Positions 9,474-18,672 of a DNA stretch of 64,000 bases are shown here, in pieces; position 1 is the stretch's first letter; each line of letters begins with the position of its first letter. Made by a program: the position numbers and the translations under genes. Source of the DNA: CAYLYP01 sp964387795 (GTDB lineage Bacteria > Bacteroidota > Bacteroidia > Bacteroidales > UBA7960); assembly GCA_964387795.1 (NCBI GenBank), contig CAYLYP010000007.1:4635-68634 (forward strand), written 5' to 3'. Under the pieces are notes generated by a model that was given only the letters and a program-made list of their open reading frames with translations, was not told the DNA's origin and searched no databases.

Positions 9474-9923
9474 CTATCCTAATAGGTTTTTAACAATTGA
9501 TGAGACAATTTTATTGTCAGCTTTACCTGCAAGCTCTTTCGTTGCAAGCCCCATAACCTTGCCCATGTCCTTTGCTGAAGTAGCTCCTGATTTCTCAATA
9601 ATACCTTTGATTATTTGAGTTATTTCAGCTTCATCCATTTGCTTTGGAAGATAGGTTTCTATTACTGAAGCCTGGAAAAGCTCACTGTCAGCTAAATCCT
9701 GACGGCCTTGCTGTCCATAAACCAAAGCTGATTCTTTCCTTTGTTTGACAAGACGTTGAAGCATTTTCAACTCATCTGTTTCCGAAACACCTTCAGTATT
9801 CCCTTTTTCAGTATTCAATAACAATACTGCTGCTTTTATCGCTCTAAGGGCTTCAAGCTTTTCCTTTTCTTTTGCGAGCATTGCCGCTTTTATATCGGCA
9901 TTAATTTTTATTTCAAGGCTCAT
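9474..9923 (-). CDS. yqeY: GatB/YqeY domain-containing protein
   Basis: A small YqeY-family protein of 149 aa, related to the tail domain of GatB, the amidotransferase subunit that binds tRNA. The precise role of stand-alone YqeY is unknown. The features match the family over its full length: an N-terminal helix MSLEIKINADIKAAMLAKEK, a middle EKEKLEALRAIKAAVLLLN segment, and the C-terminal SAKDMGKVMGLATKELAGKAD motif. It starts 4 bp after the ftsZ stop and is thus the last gene of the dcw operon. This order is common in Bacteroidota. Confidence 0.92.
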   Translation of the reverse strand: MSLEIKINADIKAAMLAKEKEKLEALRAIKAAVLLLNTEKGNTEGVSETDELKMLQRLVKQRKESALVYGQQGRQDLADSELFQASVIETYLPKQMDEAEITQIIKGIIEKSGATSAKDMGKVMGLATKELAGKADNKIVSSIVKNLLG

Positions 9924-9927
9924 AATC

Positions 9928-11496
9928 TTAATCTACATTATCATGTAAAAACGAATTGTTCTGCTTAATCTGAACCTTTCGGTCGTCAGTTTCATTCAGT
10001 GTATAACGGGAAACCTGGCTTTCATTGCTTGGCAATGGTTGCGAGATTACCACATTTTTGCGCACAAATGCCGGAACATTTTCCAAATCTTCAACCCCTT
10101 CCGGTGTTTTTACTTTAAGGCTTAACTCCCTCAACCTGTTAAGGCGATCCTGTCTTTTTGAAACAAGTTCATCCTCCTCAACATCAGAGTAATATGAAGG
10201 ACGCGCTACATTGTTGCTTTTTTCCTGAATATTACCCCGTGGATCATTACTGTCTAAAGTCATTTTAACTTTATTATCAATAGCAACTTTCTGTCCAATA
10301 ACAAATTCCATTGTAAGGTCATTACCTGAAGACGGAGCTACTGAAGGGTTAACAGGATGAGAAACCTGCGGGTTCACTTCATTTGTAGTTTTCTTCTGCA
10401 CAAGTTTGATATCATCTATTTCCGTTGTTTCTTTTCGTTGATTCTCTGTCAAATTTGACTTAGGCTCAAGAGGATGTACTTTCTTTTCTTCTTTCTTGTC
10501 AAAAATATCAAAAACCAATGAGTTTTCAGATTCAAAACCTGTTGCAATAATGGTCACATTCACTTTTGTCCCAAGGGTTTTATCATTCCCAAGACCCCAG
10601 ATAATATCTGCAGTTGAGCCTGCTTCATCCTGAACAAATTCAGTGATTTCCATGATTTCGTCCATCAACAGCTCTTCATTGCCATAAGTAATGTTAAGAA
10701 GAATGTTACGCGCACCACGAATGTTGTTGTCATTAAGCAATGGGGAAGACAATGCCAATTGTACTGCTTTTGCAGCACGGTTTTCACCTTCTGCCATCCC
10801 TGAACCCATGATTGCAACCCCTGAGTTGCTCATTACTGTTTTAACATCTGCGAAGTCAACGTTAACATCCCCTGTTAATGTAATAACCTCTGCAATACCT
10901 TTGGCTGCTGTGGTCAGGACATTATCCGCTTTTGCAAAAGCTTCCGATGCGGTGAGGTTCCCATAGAGTTCCCGGATTTTATCATTGCAGATCACAAGAA
11001 GGGTATCTACATTCTGACGAAGTTCTTTGAGCCCTTCCTCTGCCTGTTGACGGCGTTTCCGTCCTTCAAAGGTAAATGGGATAGTAACGATACCAACAGT
11101 AAGGATTCCAAGTTCCCGTGCAACTGCAGCTATTACAGGTGCAGCACCGGTACCTGTTCCACCACCCATGCCGGCAGTAATGAAAAGCATTCTTGTATTG
11201 CGTTCAAGTATCGTCTTAATGTTATCCAAATCCTCTATTGCTGCATTTTTACCAACAGCAGGGATTGAACCGGCGCCCCTTCCTTCTGTCAGGCTGGTGC
11301 CTAATTGGACTTTATTCGGAACAGGGCTTATATCTAAAGCCTGGGAATCTGTATTACAAACAACAAAATCAACACCTTCTATACCCATACGGTACATATA
11401 GTTAACAGCATTGCTGCCTCCCCCACCAACACCTAATACTTTAATGATGGAAGATTGATTTTTTGGCAAATCGAATTTTATCATATTTGAAGTCAT
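9928..11496 (-). CDS. ftsZ: cell division protein FtsZ
   Basis: This tubulin-like GTPase polymerises into the division ring at midcell. The GTP-binding loop GGGTGTG is at residues 111-117 and the N-terminal GVGGGGSNA motif at about 22-30. The GTPase and C-terminal tubulin-like domains end near residue 325. A long acidic/polar linker follows, to about residue 470. The conserved peptide VPAFVRK (474-480), which normally docks FtsA, is not at the end: about 42 more residues follow, finishing in NNSFLHDNVD. This extension is typical of Bacteroidota FtsZ and explains the length of 522 aa. The chosen start is the first ATG; an ATG at 11484 is an alternative. Confidence 0.98.
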   Translation of the reverse strand: MTSNMIKFDLPKNQSSIIKVLGVGGGGSNAVNYMYRMGIEGVDFVVCNTDSQALDISPVPNKVQLGTSLTEGRGAGSIPAVGKNAAIEDLDNIKTILERNTRMLFITAGMGGGTGTGAAPVIAAVARELGILTVGIVTIPFTFEGRKRRQQAEEGLKELRQNVDTLLVICNDKIRELYGNLTASEAFAKADNVLTTAAKGIAEVITLTGDVNVDFADVKTVMSNSGVAIMGSGMAEGENRAAKAVQLALSSPLLNDNNIRGARNILLNITYGNEELLMDEIMEITEFVQDEAGSTADIIWGLGNDKTLGTKVNVTIIATGFESENSLVFDIFDKKEEKKVHPLEPKSNLTENQRKETTEIDDIKLVQKKTTNEVNPQVSHPVNPSVAPSSGNDLTMEFVIGQKVAIDNKVKMTLDSNDPRGNIQEKSNNVARPSYYSDVEEDELVSKRQDRLNRLRELSLKVKTPEGVEDLENVPAFVRKNVVISQPLPSNESQVSRYTLNETDDRKVQIKQNNSFLHDNVD

Positions 11497-11597
11497 GGTT
11501 TTATCTCCTCTAAAGTAATGCTAACCGCTTGTTTGACACTGTAAGTAAAGAAAATGTTATCAACAAATTTTCGTAATAAATTGTTAATAAATTACGA

Positions 11598-12866
11598 CTA
11601 AATGTATTCTTCATTTTCAAAGAATTGTTTCCCCTTATCCAGAAACCGCTCAAAAAGTCCTTTTGATTTCTTGGTTGTGGGAGAAGCATTTTTTGATTTA
11701 GTCCGAAGTCTTTCAGAATCCTGAAATCCTTTGATTACCAATCCTACCCCTGTTGCATGCATTGGACTTGCAATTTCATCAGCAGCACTTTTGGCAAGGT
11801 GTTCATTTGGATATCCAATACGGGTATCCATCCCTGTGATAAATTCAGTTAATTGAGAAAGATGTTTTAGCTGACTGCCACCACCGGTTAATACGATTCC
11901 TGCAATAAGTTTTTTCTCAAATCCTGATGTCTTTATTTCATAGTAAACATTTTCTATGATCTCTTCCATACGCGCCTGAATAATGCTTGCAAGCATTTTC
12001 AGGGATATCTCTTTTGGCTCACGGCCCCTGAGCCCTGGAATACTGATAATATCTTCGTCCCTGTTTTCACTTGCCAATGCAGAACCAAACTTTACCTTTA
12101 ATGCTTCTGCCTGGTTATGGATTATAAAACAGCCCTTTTTAATATCATCAGTGATTACCTTCCCTCCAAAGGGAATCACATGGGTGTGGCGTATCATCCC
12201 ATCCTGAAAAATAGCAATATCTGTAGTGCCTCCTCCAATATCAACCAATACCACGCCAGCTTCTTTTTCTTCATCGCTGAGAACAGCCTCTGCTGAAGCA
12301 AGCGGCTCAAGGATTAAATCCGATACTTCAAGGCCTGCTTTTGTAACACATTTGTCAATATTTTTGACTGCATCTACCCTGCCGGTGATAATATGGCAAT
12401 TGGCTTCAAGACATATCCCTGACATACCCCGGGGCTCGCGTATGCCCTGTTCGTTGTCTATTATAAATTCCTGAGGAATTACATGAATAATCTCTTCTCC
12501 CGGAGGCAACACAAGCTTATACATATTTTCAACCAGATTGTCAACATCCACCTGCGATATCTCTTCATCTATGCTATTACGCATGATGTTGCCCCGGTGC
12601 TGTAGGCTTTTTATATGCTGCCCTGCAATACCTACATTTACAACCCTGATTTCTACCCCCGAAGTTCGCTCTGCTTCTTCAACAGCCTTCTGGATCGATT
12701 CTACAGTTTGTTGAATATTGGCTACCACTCCACGGTTTACTCCTAGCGATTCGCTACGCCCTATGCCTAAAATTTCAACTTTTCCATATTCGTTCTTTCG
12801 CCCTACTATACAGGCGATTTTTGTGGAACCAATATCAAGGCCTACAATGATTTCTGATGGTGCCAT
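11598..12866 (-). CDS. ftsA: cell division protein FtsA
   Basis: FtsA is an actin-like ATPase that tethers FtsZ filaments to the membrane and recruits later divisome proteins. The actin-fold phosphate loops are visible as GLDIGSTKIACIVG near the N-terminus and DIGGGTTDIAIF near residue 205. The adenosine motif is GGGSQLKHL near residue 330. The SHS2 (1C) insertion lies between the first two loops. The C-terminus ends with an amphipathic stretch (FERFLDKGKQFFENE) able to act as a membrane-targeting helix. The gene sits between ftsQ and ftsZ, with a 101-bp gap before ftsZ that could hold an extra promoter. Confidence 0.97.
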   Translation of the reverse strand: MAPSEIIVGLDIGSTKIACIVGRKNEYGKVEILGIGRSESLGVNRGVVANIQQTVESIQKAVEEAERTSGVEIRVVNVGIAGQHIKSLQHRGNIMRNSIDEEISQVDVDNLVENMYKLVLPPGEEIIHVIPQEFIIDNEQGIREPRGMSGICLEANCHIITGRVDAVKNIDKCVTKAGLEVSDLILEPLASAEAVLSDEEKEAGVVLVDIGGGTTDIAIFQDGMIRHTHVIPFGGKVITDDIKKGCFIIHNQAEALKVKFGSALASENRDEDIISIPGLRGREPKEISLKMLASIIQARMEEIIENVYYEIKTSGFEKKLIAGIVLTGGGSQLKHLSQLTEFITGMDTRIGYPNEHLAKSAADEIASPMHATGVGLVIKGFQDSERLRTKSKNASPTTKKSKGLFERFLDKGKQFFENEEYI

Positions 12867-12878
12867 AATTTCTGTGTT

Positions 12879-13676
12879 TTATTTTGAACAAACAATCTGG
12901 TTTTTATATTTTAAATTCAACCTCTTATAGGTATGCCAACCGGCTTTTGACATCCCATTAATGTAAAATATCATTAATCGCGACATCTTATCCTCAAGGT
13001 TTTCAATATCCCCTAATTCAACAGCATGGCCGCCATATTTTGGGATCAATTCAAATTCGCCCATGGAATTGACATAAATCTGATCAAACCATGCTGACCA
13101 AAAAATATCACTTCTCAAAAATATTCCAAGAGCATATAAATCTTTCATCACTCTTTCGCTAAGTGTTACCTCGTCAGCTTTATAGCTAAGACTTAAATCC
13201 ATTGAGGGACTATATCCTGCTTTTACATAACCGCTTACCACCGGCACCCTGGCTGTATAAACCGGGCTTACCGGCATCATAAACCCATTTCGGTCAATAT
13301 AAAAATCTTCGCCCCTCATATTAAAAACCCTTAATAGGGGAACTCGTTGACCAATATCAAGTTTTAACTTCCCGCCAATGGTTTTATAAACACTTACATC
13401 CTCAATGTAAGGATTATCCAATAACACTTTTTCAATTGCATCCAGATCAATCTCGGTAACTGTTTTGCCTTTTATATTTCCACACTCCCTCTTTACTATA
13501 GATAATATAGCCTCCTGATCCACAAAATTCAATCCATTCTGATAAGCAATTTCAACCTCAATATCCTGACACTGAGTCTGATTATTGAAATCAATGGCAA
13601 ACCCCAAAATTACCAGTAATCCTGTTGGCAACAAGAACAAAGACACGTATTTTAATATTTTTTTGAAACGTTCCAT
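12879..13676 (-). CDS. ftsQ: cell division protein FtsQ/DivIB
   Basis: A bitopic divisome protein that bridges early and late division proteins. A short cytoplasmic N-terminus (MERFKKILKYV) is followed by one membrane helix at about residues 10-28. A periplasmic POTRA-like region (VEIAYQNGLNFVDQEAIL... NPYIEDVSVYKTIGGKLKLDI) and a beta domain come next. Sequence conservation in this family is low, so the call rests on topology, length (265 aa) and position between murC and ftsA. The start ATG is 10 bp after the murC stop. Confidence 0.93.
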   Translation of the reverse strand: MERFKKILKYVSLFLLPTGLLVILGFAIDFNNQTQCQDIEVEIAYQNGLNFVDQEAILSIVKRECGNIKGKTVTEIDLDAIEKVLLDNPYIEDVSVYKTIGGKLKLDIGQRVPLLRVFNMRGEDFYIDRNGFMMPVSPVYTARVPVVSGYVKAGYSPSMDLSLSYKADEVTLSERVMKDLYALGIFLRSDIFWSAWFDQIYVNSMGEFELIPKYGGHAVELGDIENLEDKMSRLMIFYINGMSKAGWHTYKRLNLKYKNQIVCSK

Positions 13677-13686
13677 CTCCCGGGTT

Positions 13687-15054
13687 TTATTTTTTCCTTT
13701 TTTGCTCTAAAACATTCACAGCAGGTGCTAATAACTGGTCAATATCCCCTGCACCCATAAAAATGACTACACCATCTTCTATCAACCCAACAATATTTAA
13801 AGCCCCTTCCTTTGTTATAAGCTGTGCTTTTGGCTCTCTCATCAGGTCAGCTATCATTGAAGACGTTATTCCCGGAATGGGCAATTCCCTTGCAGGATAT
13901 ATGTCAAGAAGATATGCATGATCCAAAAGGGACAAACTATCAGCAAATCCCTGGGCAAAGTCCCTTGAACGGCTATAAAGATGAGGTTGAAAAATGCCAA
14001 TGATTTCCTTTGATGGAAATAATTGCTTAGCCGCAAGGATACAAGCCTTTAACTCTTCGGGATGATGTGCATAATCATCGATAAGTGTTACTTCTTCTGA
14101 ACGAAACTTATATTCAAAACGCCGCTTCACCCCTTTAAAAGATTCGATTGCCGGCTTTACATATTGTTCGGGCAGGCCATTCAATAGTGCAAGCGTAATA
14201 GCTGCGGTTGCATTCTCAATATTATGCAAACCAGGCAATCCGCATTTTATACCTTCGATATTAAAAATACCTTTTATATCAAAGCATTGTAGATTGTTTT
14301 CAATCCTTATGTTACATGCATTTACATCTGCACTTAAACTTTCATCAGATGAATATGTGACCACATGGGCTAGAGGCAACTTATTTAATTCAAGGCCTTT
14401 CTTTAAAACGATATATCCATCCTCATCAATTAGCGAGGCAAACTGAGAAAATGACTCAATCATATTTTGATGCGAGCCATATACATCAAGATGATCCGCA
14501 TCCATTGAAGTTATCACAGCCCCATAAGGATTAAGGTGTAAAAACGACCTGTCAAATTCATCCGCCTCAACAACCATGATGCTATCACTTGTTCCTGCAA
14601 CAAAGTTGGAACTGAAGTTCTGACAAATACCTCCCAAAAATGCAGTAATATCAGCCTGAGCTGCTACAAATAAATGTGCAAGTATTGAACTTGTTGTTGT
14701 TTTACCATGTGTACCTGCTACTGCAAGCGTTTTATGCCCTCCTGAAATCATTCCTAAAACCTGGGCTCGTTTTAAAAGCGGCACTTTCTTTTGCATTAAA
14801 TACACAAACTCACCAAAATCTTTGGGTATTGCCGGAGTATAAACTGCAAACTGAATATCATCAGGAATAAGATTATAATCATCAATAAAATGGATTTTTG
14901 CGCCCAAAGCGATAAGTGCATCAGTAACGGCTGTTGCCTGACGGTCGTAACCTTCAACCCTTGCCCCCTGATGCAGGAAATAAGCAGCTATGGCACTCAT
15001 CCCTATGCCGCCTATCCCAATAAAATATACACTTCGAACTTCTTTTAATTCCAT
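13687..15054 (-). CDS. murC: UDP-N-acetylmuramate--L-alanine ligase
   Basis: MurC adds L-alanine to UDP-N-acetylmuramic acid using ATP, the first step of the peptidoglycan stem peptide, in the cytoplasm. The N-terminal Rossmann motif GIGGIGMSAIA (residues 12-22) binds the UDP-sugar. The Mur ligase P-loop is GTHGKTT at 114-120, the central domain contains VEADEFDRSFL, and the C-terminal domain has DDYAHHPEELKA. At 455 aa it is of normal length. The genes around it are tightly packed: murG stops 1 bp upstream and ftsQ begins 10 bp downstream. Confidence 0.98.
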   Translation of the reverse strand: MELKEVRSVYFIGIGGIGMSAIAAYFLHQGARVEGYDRQATAVTDALIALGAKIHFIDDYNLIPDDIQFAVYTPAIPKDFGEFVYLMQKKVPLLKRAQVLGMISGGHKTLAVAGTHGKTTTSSILAHLFVAAQADITAFLGGICQNFSSNFVAGTSDSIMVVEADEFDRSFLHLNPYGAVITSMDADHLDVYGSHQNMIESFSQFASLIDEDGYIVLKKGLELNKLPLAHVVTYSSDESLSADVNACNIRIENNLQCFDIKGIFNIEGIKCGLPGLHNIENATAAITLALLNGLPEQYVKPAIESFKGVKRRFEYKFRSEEVTLIDDYAHHPEELKACILAAKQLFPSKEIIGIFQPHLYSRSRDFAQGFADSLSLLDHAYLLDIYPARELPIPGITSSMIADLMREPKAQLITKEGALNIVGLIEDGVVIFMGAGDIDQLLAPAVNVLEQKRKK

Positions 15055-15055
15055 T

Positions 15056-16174
15056 TTACGCTGTTTTTGTTATTACACTAAATACAACACTTGCTATCAT
15101 ATCTGCCGAATCTCGGAATGCAAAACTTGCCATTTTTTCCTTCTGCCTGTGCATCCTTATCTCATCTTCAATCAATTCTACCACTACTGGTCCTAATTGC
15201 TGTTTTGCTTCAATATCCTTTACAAGGGTTGCCGCCTGAAAATTCACTAAGGCCATGGCATTCTTTGTCTGATGGTCTTCTGTCACATTTGGCGATGGAA
15301 CCAAAATAGCAGGAATCCTGACAGCACAAATCTCACTTACTGCTATTGCTCCCGCCCTTGACACTACCATACTGGCAGCTGCATAAGCCAAATCCATACG
15401 ATTAATAAAAGGATATACCCTGACCCCCGAGTTTTGAAACTCTTTCGCGAAACTTTCTGCCTGTGGATAGAAATATTTCCCGGTCTGCCAGATTACCTGG
15501 ATGTCTTTTGATATAAAAAGCCTTAAGTGCTCAACGATACTTTCGTTGATGCTTCTTGCCCCTAGGCTTCCACCAATAATCAACAGGATCTTTTTTTCAT
15601 CTGAGAGCCCAAAAAACTGCAATGCTTCTTCTCTCTTTCCTTCAATATTTATGATATCCTGCCGGACAGGGTTTCCTGTTAAGAATATCTTTTCTTTTGG
15701 AAAAAACCTCTCTAATCCATCATACGCCACACATATCTTATGGGCTTTTTTGGCAAGCATTTTATTTGTCAGGCCGGGATAACTGTTCTGTTCCTGTATA
15801 ACCGTTGGCACTCCAAGGCTGGAAGCAGCCCTGAGCATTGGCCCACTTGCGTATCCTCCTACCCCTACAACAACATCAGGACGAAATCGCTTAACAATAT
15901 TACGAGCCCTGATATAGCTATCAATTGCCTTAAATGGGACCAGAAAATTCTTTAACGTCAAACGACGTTGCAATCCACTAATGTTCAAACCCAGGATATG
16001 ATAACCAGCCGCAGGCACTTTTTCCATTTCCATCCGGCCTTTTGCCCCAATGAATAATATCTTTGCTCCCGGCTCTCGGTTTTTTATTGCATTTGCAATT
16101 GCAATTGCAGGAAATACATGGCCTCCGGTGCCTCCACCGCTAATGATTACCTTTAAATTTTCAAACTGTGGCAT
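15056..16174 (-). CDS. murG: UDP-GlcNAc:lipid I N-acetylglucosaminyltransferase
   Basis: MurG transfers GlcNAc from UDP-GlcNAc onto lipid I to give lipid II at the inner face of the membrane. The N-terminal G-loop GGGTGGHVFPA and the second G-loop GGSLGARSIN are complete. The C-terminal domain has the donor-site region VSRAGAIAVSEI. I place the start at the ATG at 16174 because AAGGAGGTGGAT, an unusually strong ribosome site for this phylum, stands immediately before it. An in-frame upstream start at 16219 would extend it further into ftsW. With the chosen start it overlaps ftsW by 14 bp, indicating translational coupling. Confidence 0.97.
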   Translation of the reverse strand: MPQFENLKVIISGGGTGGHVFPAIAIANAIKNREPGAKILFIGAKGRMEMEKVPAAGYHILGLNISGLQRRLTLKNFLVPFKAIDSYIRARNIVKRFRPDVVVGVGGYASGPMLRAASSLGVPTVIQEQNSYPGLTNKMLAKKAHKICVAYDGLERFFPKEKIFLTGNPVRQDIINIEGKREEALQFFGLSDEKKILLIIGGSLGARSINESIVEHLRLFISKDIQVIWQTGKYFYPQAESFAKEFQNSGVRVYPFINRMDLAYAAASMVVSRAGAIAVSEICAVRIPAILVPSPNVTEDHQTKNAMALVNFQAATLVKDIEAKQQLGPVVVELIEDEIRMHRQKEKMASFAFRDSADMIASVVFSVITKTA

Positions 16175-17315
16175 ATCCACCTCCTTCTTCCTGATTATCT
16201 TCAACATATCTGCTAACACTTAAAACGACTCCAATAGAAAGGCTTGTAAACCATAATGAAGTCCCTCCCATACTAACCAAAGGCAAAGGCTGCCCGGTTA
16301 CAGGTAAAAGATTAACAGCAACTGCCATATTGATCATAGCCTGAAACACAAGGCTAAAGCTCAAGCCTGCCGCCAATAACGCCCCGAAGGTCCCGGGGCT
16401 TTTGTTCGATATCCTGATTCCACGAAACAAAAGGATCAGATACATGAGCACAATTATTATCCCACCTATCAATCCATACTCTTCTATAATAATTGCATAG
16501 ATAAAGTCAGAAAAAGCCTGAGGTAAGAAATTTCGCTGGGTACTGTTGCCCGGCATTTTTCCCAAAAGCCCACCTGAGGCTATGGCTATCTTTGCCTGGT
16601 CGCTTTGATAGGTATTGGCACCATCTTTTCCTATAAAGTTTTCTATTCGTTGCTTCCAGGTAACGACACGACCCTTGTTTGGCATATTATAAACAACAAC
16701 AATAAAGATTGTCAAAGCAACAATCCCTGCCCCTACCATCATCAAAATATACTTTGTATTAAGCCTTCCAATAAACATGATGACCACACAGGTAGCAAAA
16801 AGAACCGCGGCTGTTGAAAAGTTGGCAGGCAAAATCAATCCACATATTATAAAAACAGGTAAAATAACAGGCAGAAAAGCTGACTTAAAATCTTTTATCT
16901 GATCCTGTTTTTTTGTCATTATCCTTGCCAGATAAGTTATTAAAGCAAGCTTTGCAAAGTCTGAACTCTGAAAACTTAAATTGATTACAGGCAAGGTAAT
17001 CCACCTGTTGGCATCATTTATGGATTCCCCAATAAACAGGGTGGCAATAAGAAGTGGAACCGAAATATACAATGCAATTTGCGAAAGACGCGAAAAATAT
17101 GAATACTTTATCTTGTGCGTAAGATACATCAGTAAAAGCCCAAACACAAGGATGACAAAATGCTTTATCAGATAATATTCTGTATTGCCTGATTGAAAGC
17201 GATAAGCCAATGTTCCACTTGAGCTGTAAACAGCAAGAAGTGAAAACAAAGACAAGACCAGGACTACTGCCCAAATCACCTTATCTCCTTGTATTTTTTG
17301 TAATATACTACGCAT
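16161..17315 (-). CDS. ftsW: lipid II polymerase/flippase-family protein FtsW
   Basis: FtsW is the SEDS-family septal peptidoglycan glycosyltransferase that partners with FtsI. The 384-aa protein is strongly hydrophobic with about ten membrane helices. The large extracytoplasmic loop contains the SEDS segment GLLGKMPGNSTQRNFLPQAFSDFIYA. The C-terminal motif LLPVTGQPLPLVSMGGTS is diagnostic. It lies 15 bp after the murD stop and overlaps murG at its 3' end. Confidence 0.96.
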   Translation of the reverse strand: MRSILQKIQGDKVIWAVVLVLSLFSLLAVYSSSGTLAYRFQSGNTEYYLIKHFVILVFGLLLMYLTHKIKYSYFSRLSQIALYISVPLLIATLFIGESINDANRWITLPVINLSFQSSDFAKLALITYLARIMTKKQDQIKDFKSAFLPVILPVFIICGLILPANFSTAAVLFATCVVIMFIGRLNTKYILMMVGAGIVALTIFIVVVYNMPNKGRVVTWKQRIENFIGKDGANTYQSDQAKIAIASGGLLGKMPGNSTQRNFLPQAFSDFIYAIIIEEYGLIGGIIIVLMYLILLFRGIRISNKSPGTFGALLAAGLSFSLVFQAMINMAVAVNLLPVTGQPLPLVSMGGTSLWFTSLSIGVVLSVSRYVEDNQEEGGGYATV

Positions 17316-17330
17316 TGTTATTGGGGTGTT

Positions 17331-18671
17331 TTATAAGTCACGGACCGCATCTTTAAATTGTTGGCCCCTGTCTTCAAAGTTTTCAAATAAATCAAAGCTT
17401 GCACATGCAGGCGATAATAATACAACATCGCCCGGAGCCCCTAACAGATAAGCTGCCTTTACTGCATCAGCAGCACTATTGGTTTCTATTATTGTCCTTA
17501 CATCATTCTCAAAGGCTGAGATGATATTTCTATTATCAATCCCAAGGCAAACAATAGCTTTCACTTTTCTTTTCACGAGTTCAAGAAGCGTGTTGTAATC
17601 ATTTCCCTTATCCTGTCCACCTAAAATAAGTATGACAGGTTGGGTCATACTTTCGAGGGCATACCAGGTCGAATTTACATTAGTTGCTTTCGAATCATTG
17701 ATAAATTGAATCCCCCTAACAACTCCAACCGGCTCAAGCCTATGCGCTACATTCTGAAAATCAGAAAGACTTTCCTTAATCACCTCTTTCCTGATTTCCA
17801 TTAGCCTGCCGGCAATACCCGATGCCATAGAGTTGTACAAATTGTGTTTCCCCTTTAAAGCCAGTTCAATTGATTCCATTGTAAATTCGTCGTCTTTAGT
17901 TTTTATTTTCATTGTACCTTCTGAAACAAATCCTCCAATTTCCATTTCCTTTTTCAATGAAAAAGGAATCAAACAGGATGCGGGTTTTTTGTCCATTATC
18001 CCTTTTTTAATTACTTCATCATCTTCGCAATAAATCAAGTATTGCGAAGAACTTTGATTTTGCCATATCCTGAACTTCGACTCAGCATAAAGGCTAAAAT
18101 CATTTTGATACCTGTTAAGGTGGTCAGGGGTAATATTGAGTAAAACAGCAATATCTGCCCTGAAATCAAACATGCCATCTAATTGAAAACTACTTATCTC
18201 AATTACATAAACATCAAAGTTCTCTGTAGCAAGCTGCCAGGCAAAACTTTTCCCAACATTACCGGCAAGCCCAACATGAATCCCTGCTTTTTTCAATATA
18301 TGCCAGATGAGCATCGTTGTGGTCGTCTTGCCATTGCTCCCGGTAATACATATTGTCTTTGCATTGTTAAAGTATCCTGCAAACTCAATCTCCGAAATAA
18401 TCTTCAACCCACGAGCTTTTAAATTCAATATCAATGGACTGGTATCAGGTATTCCGGGACTTTTAACGACAATATCAAAACCTTCTTCAAGTGCTTTAAC
18501 ATGTCCCTTTTCCTCAAAAGGTATTTCATACTGTGAAAGAGCATTGCGGTATTCCTGTTTTATTACACCTGCATCGCTTAAAAAAACCTTCATCCCCTTT
18601 TTCCGGGCAAGTATTGCAGCACCAGTACCGCTCTCAGCGCCACCCAATACAAGAAGGTTTTTATATTTCAT
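17331..18671 (-). CDS. murD: UDP-N-acetylmuramoyl-L-alanine--D-glutamate ligase
   Basis: MurD adds D-glutamate to UDP-MurNAc-L-Ala with ATP hydrolysis. The N-terminal nucleotide-binding fold (LLVLGGAESGTGAAILA) and the Mur ligase P-loop GSNGKTT at residues 111-117 are present. The central domain has LNITPDHLNRY and the C-terminal domain has FINDSKATNVNSTW and LILGGQDKGNDYN. It is of normal length at 446 aa and starts 1 bp after the mraY stop. Confidence 0.97.
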   Translation of the reverse strand: MKYKNLLVLGGAESGTGAAILARKKGMKVFLSDAGVIKQEYRNALSQYEIPFEEKGHVKALEEGFDIVVKSPGIPDTSPLILNLKARGLKIISEIEFAGYFNNAKTICITGSNGKTTTTMLIWHILKKAGIHVGLAGNVGKSFAWQLATENFDVYVIEISSFQLDGMFDFRADIAVLLNITPDHLNRYQNDFSLYAESKFRIWQNQSSSQYLIYCEDDEVIKKGIMDKKPASCLIPFSLKKEMEIGGFVSEGTMKIKTKDDEFTMESIELALKGKHNLYNSMASGIAGRLMEIRKEVIKESLSDFQNVAHRLEPVGVVRGIQFINDSKATNVNSTWYALESMTQPVILILGGQDKGNDYNTLLELVKRKVKAIVCLGIDNRNIISAFENDVRTIIETNSAADAVKAAYLLGAPGDVVLLSPACASFDLFENFEDRGQQFKDAVRDL

Positions 18672-18672
18672 T

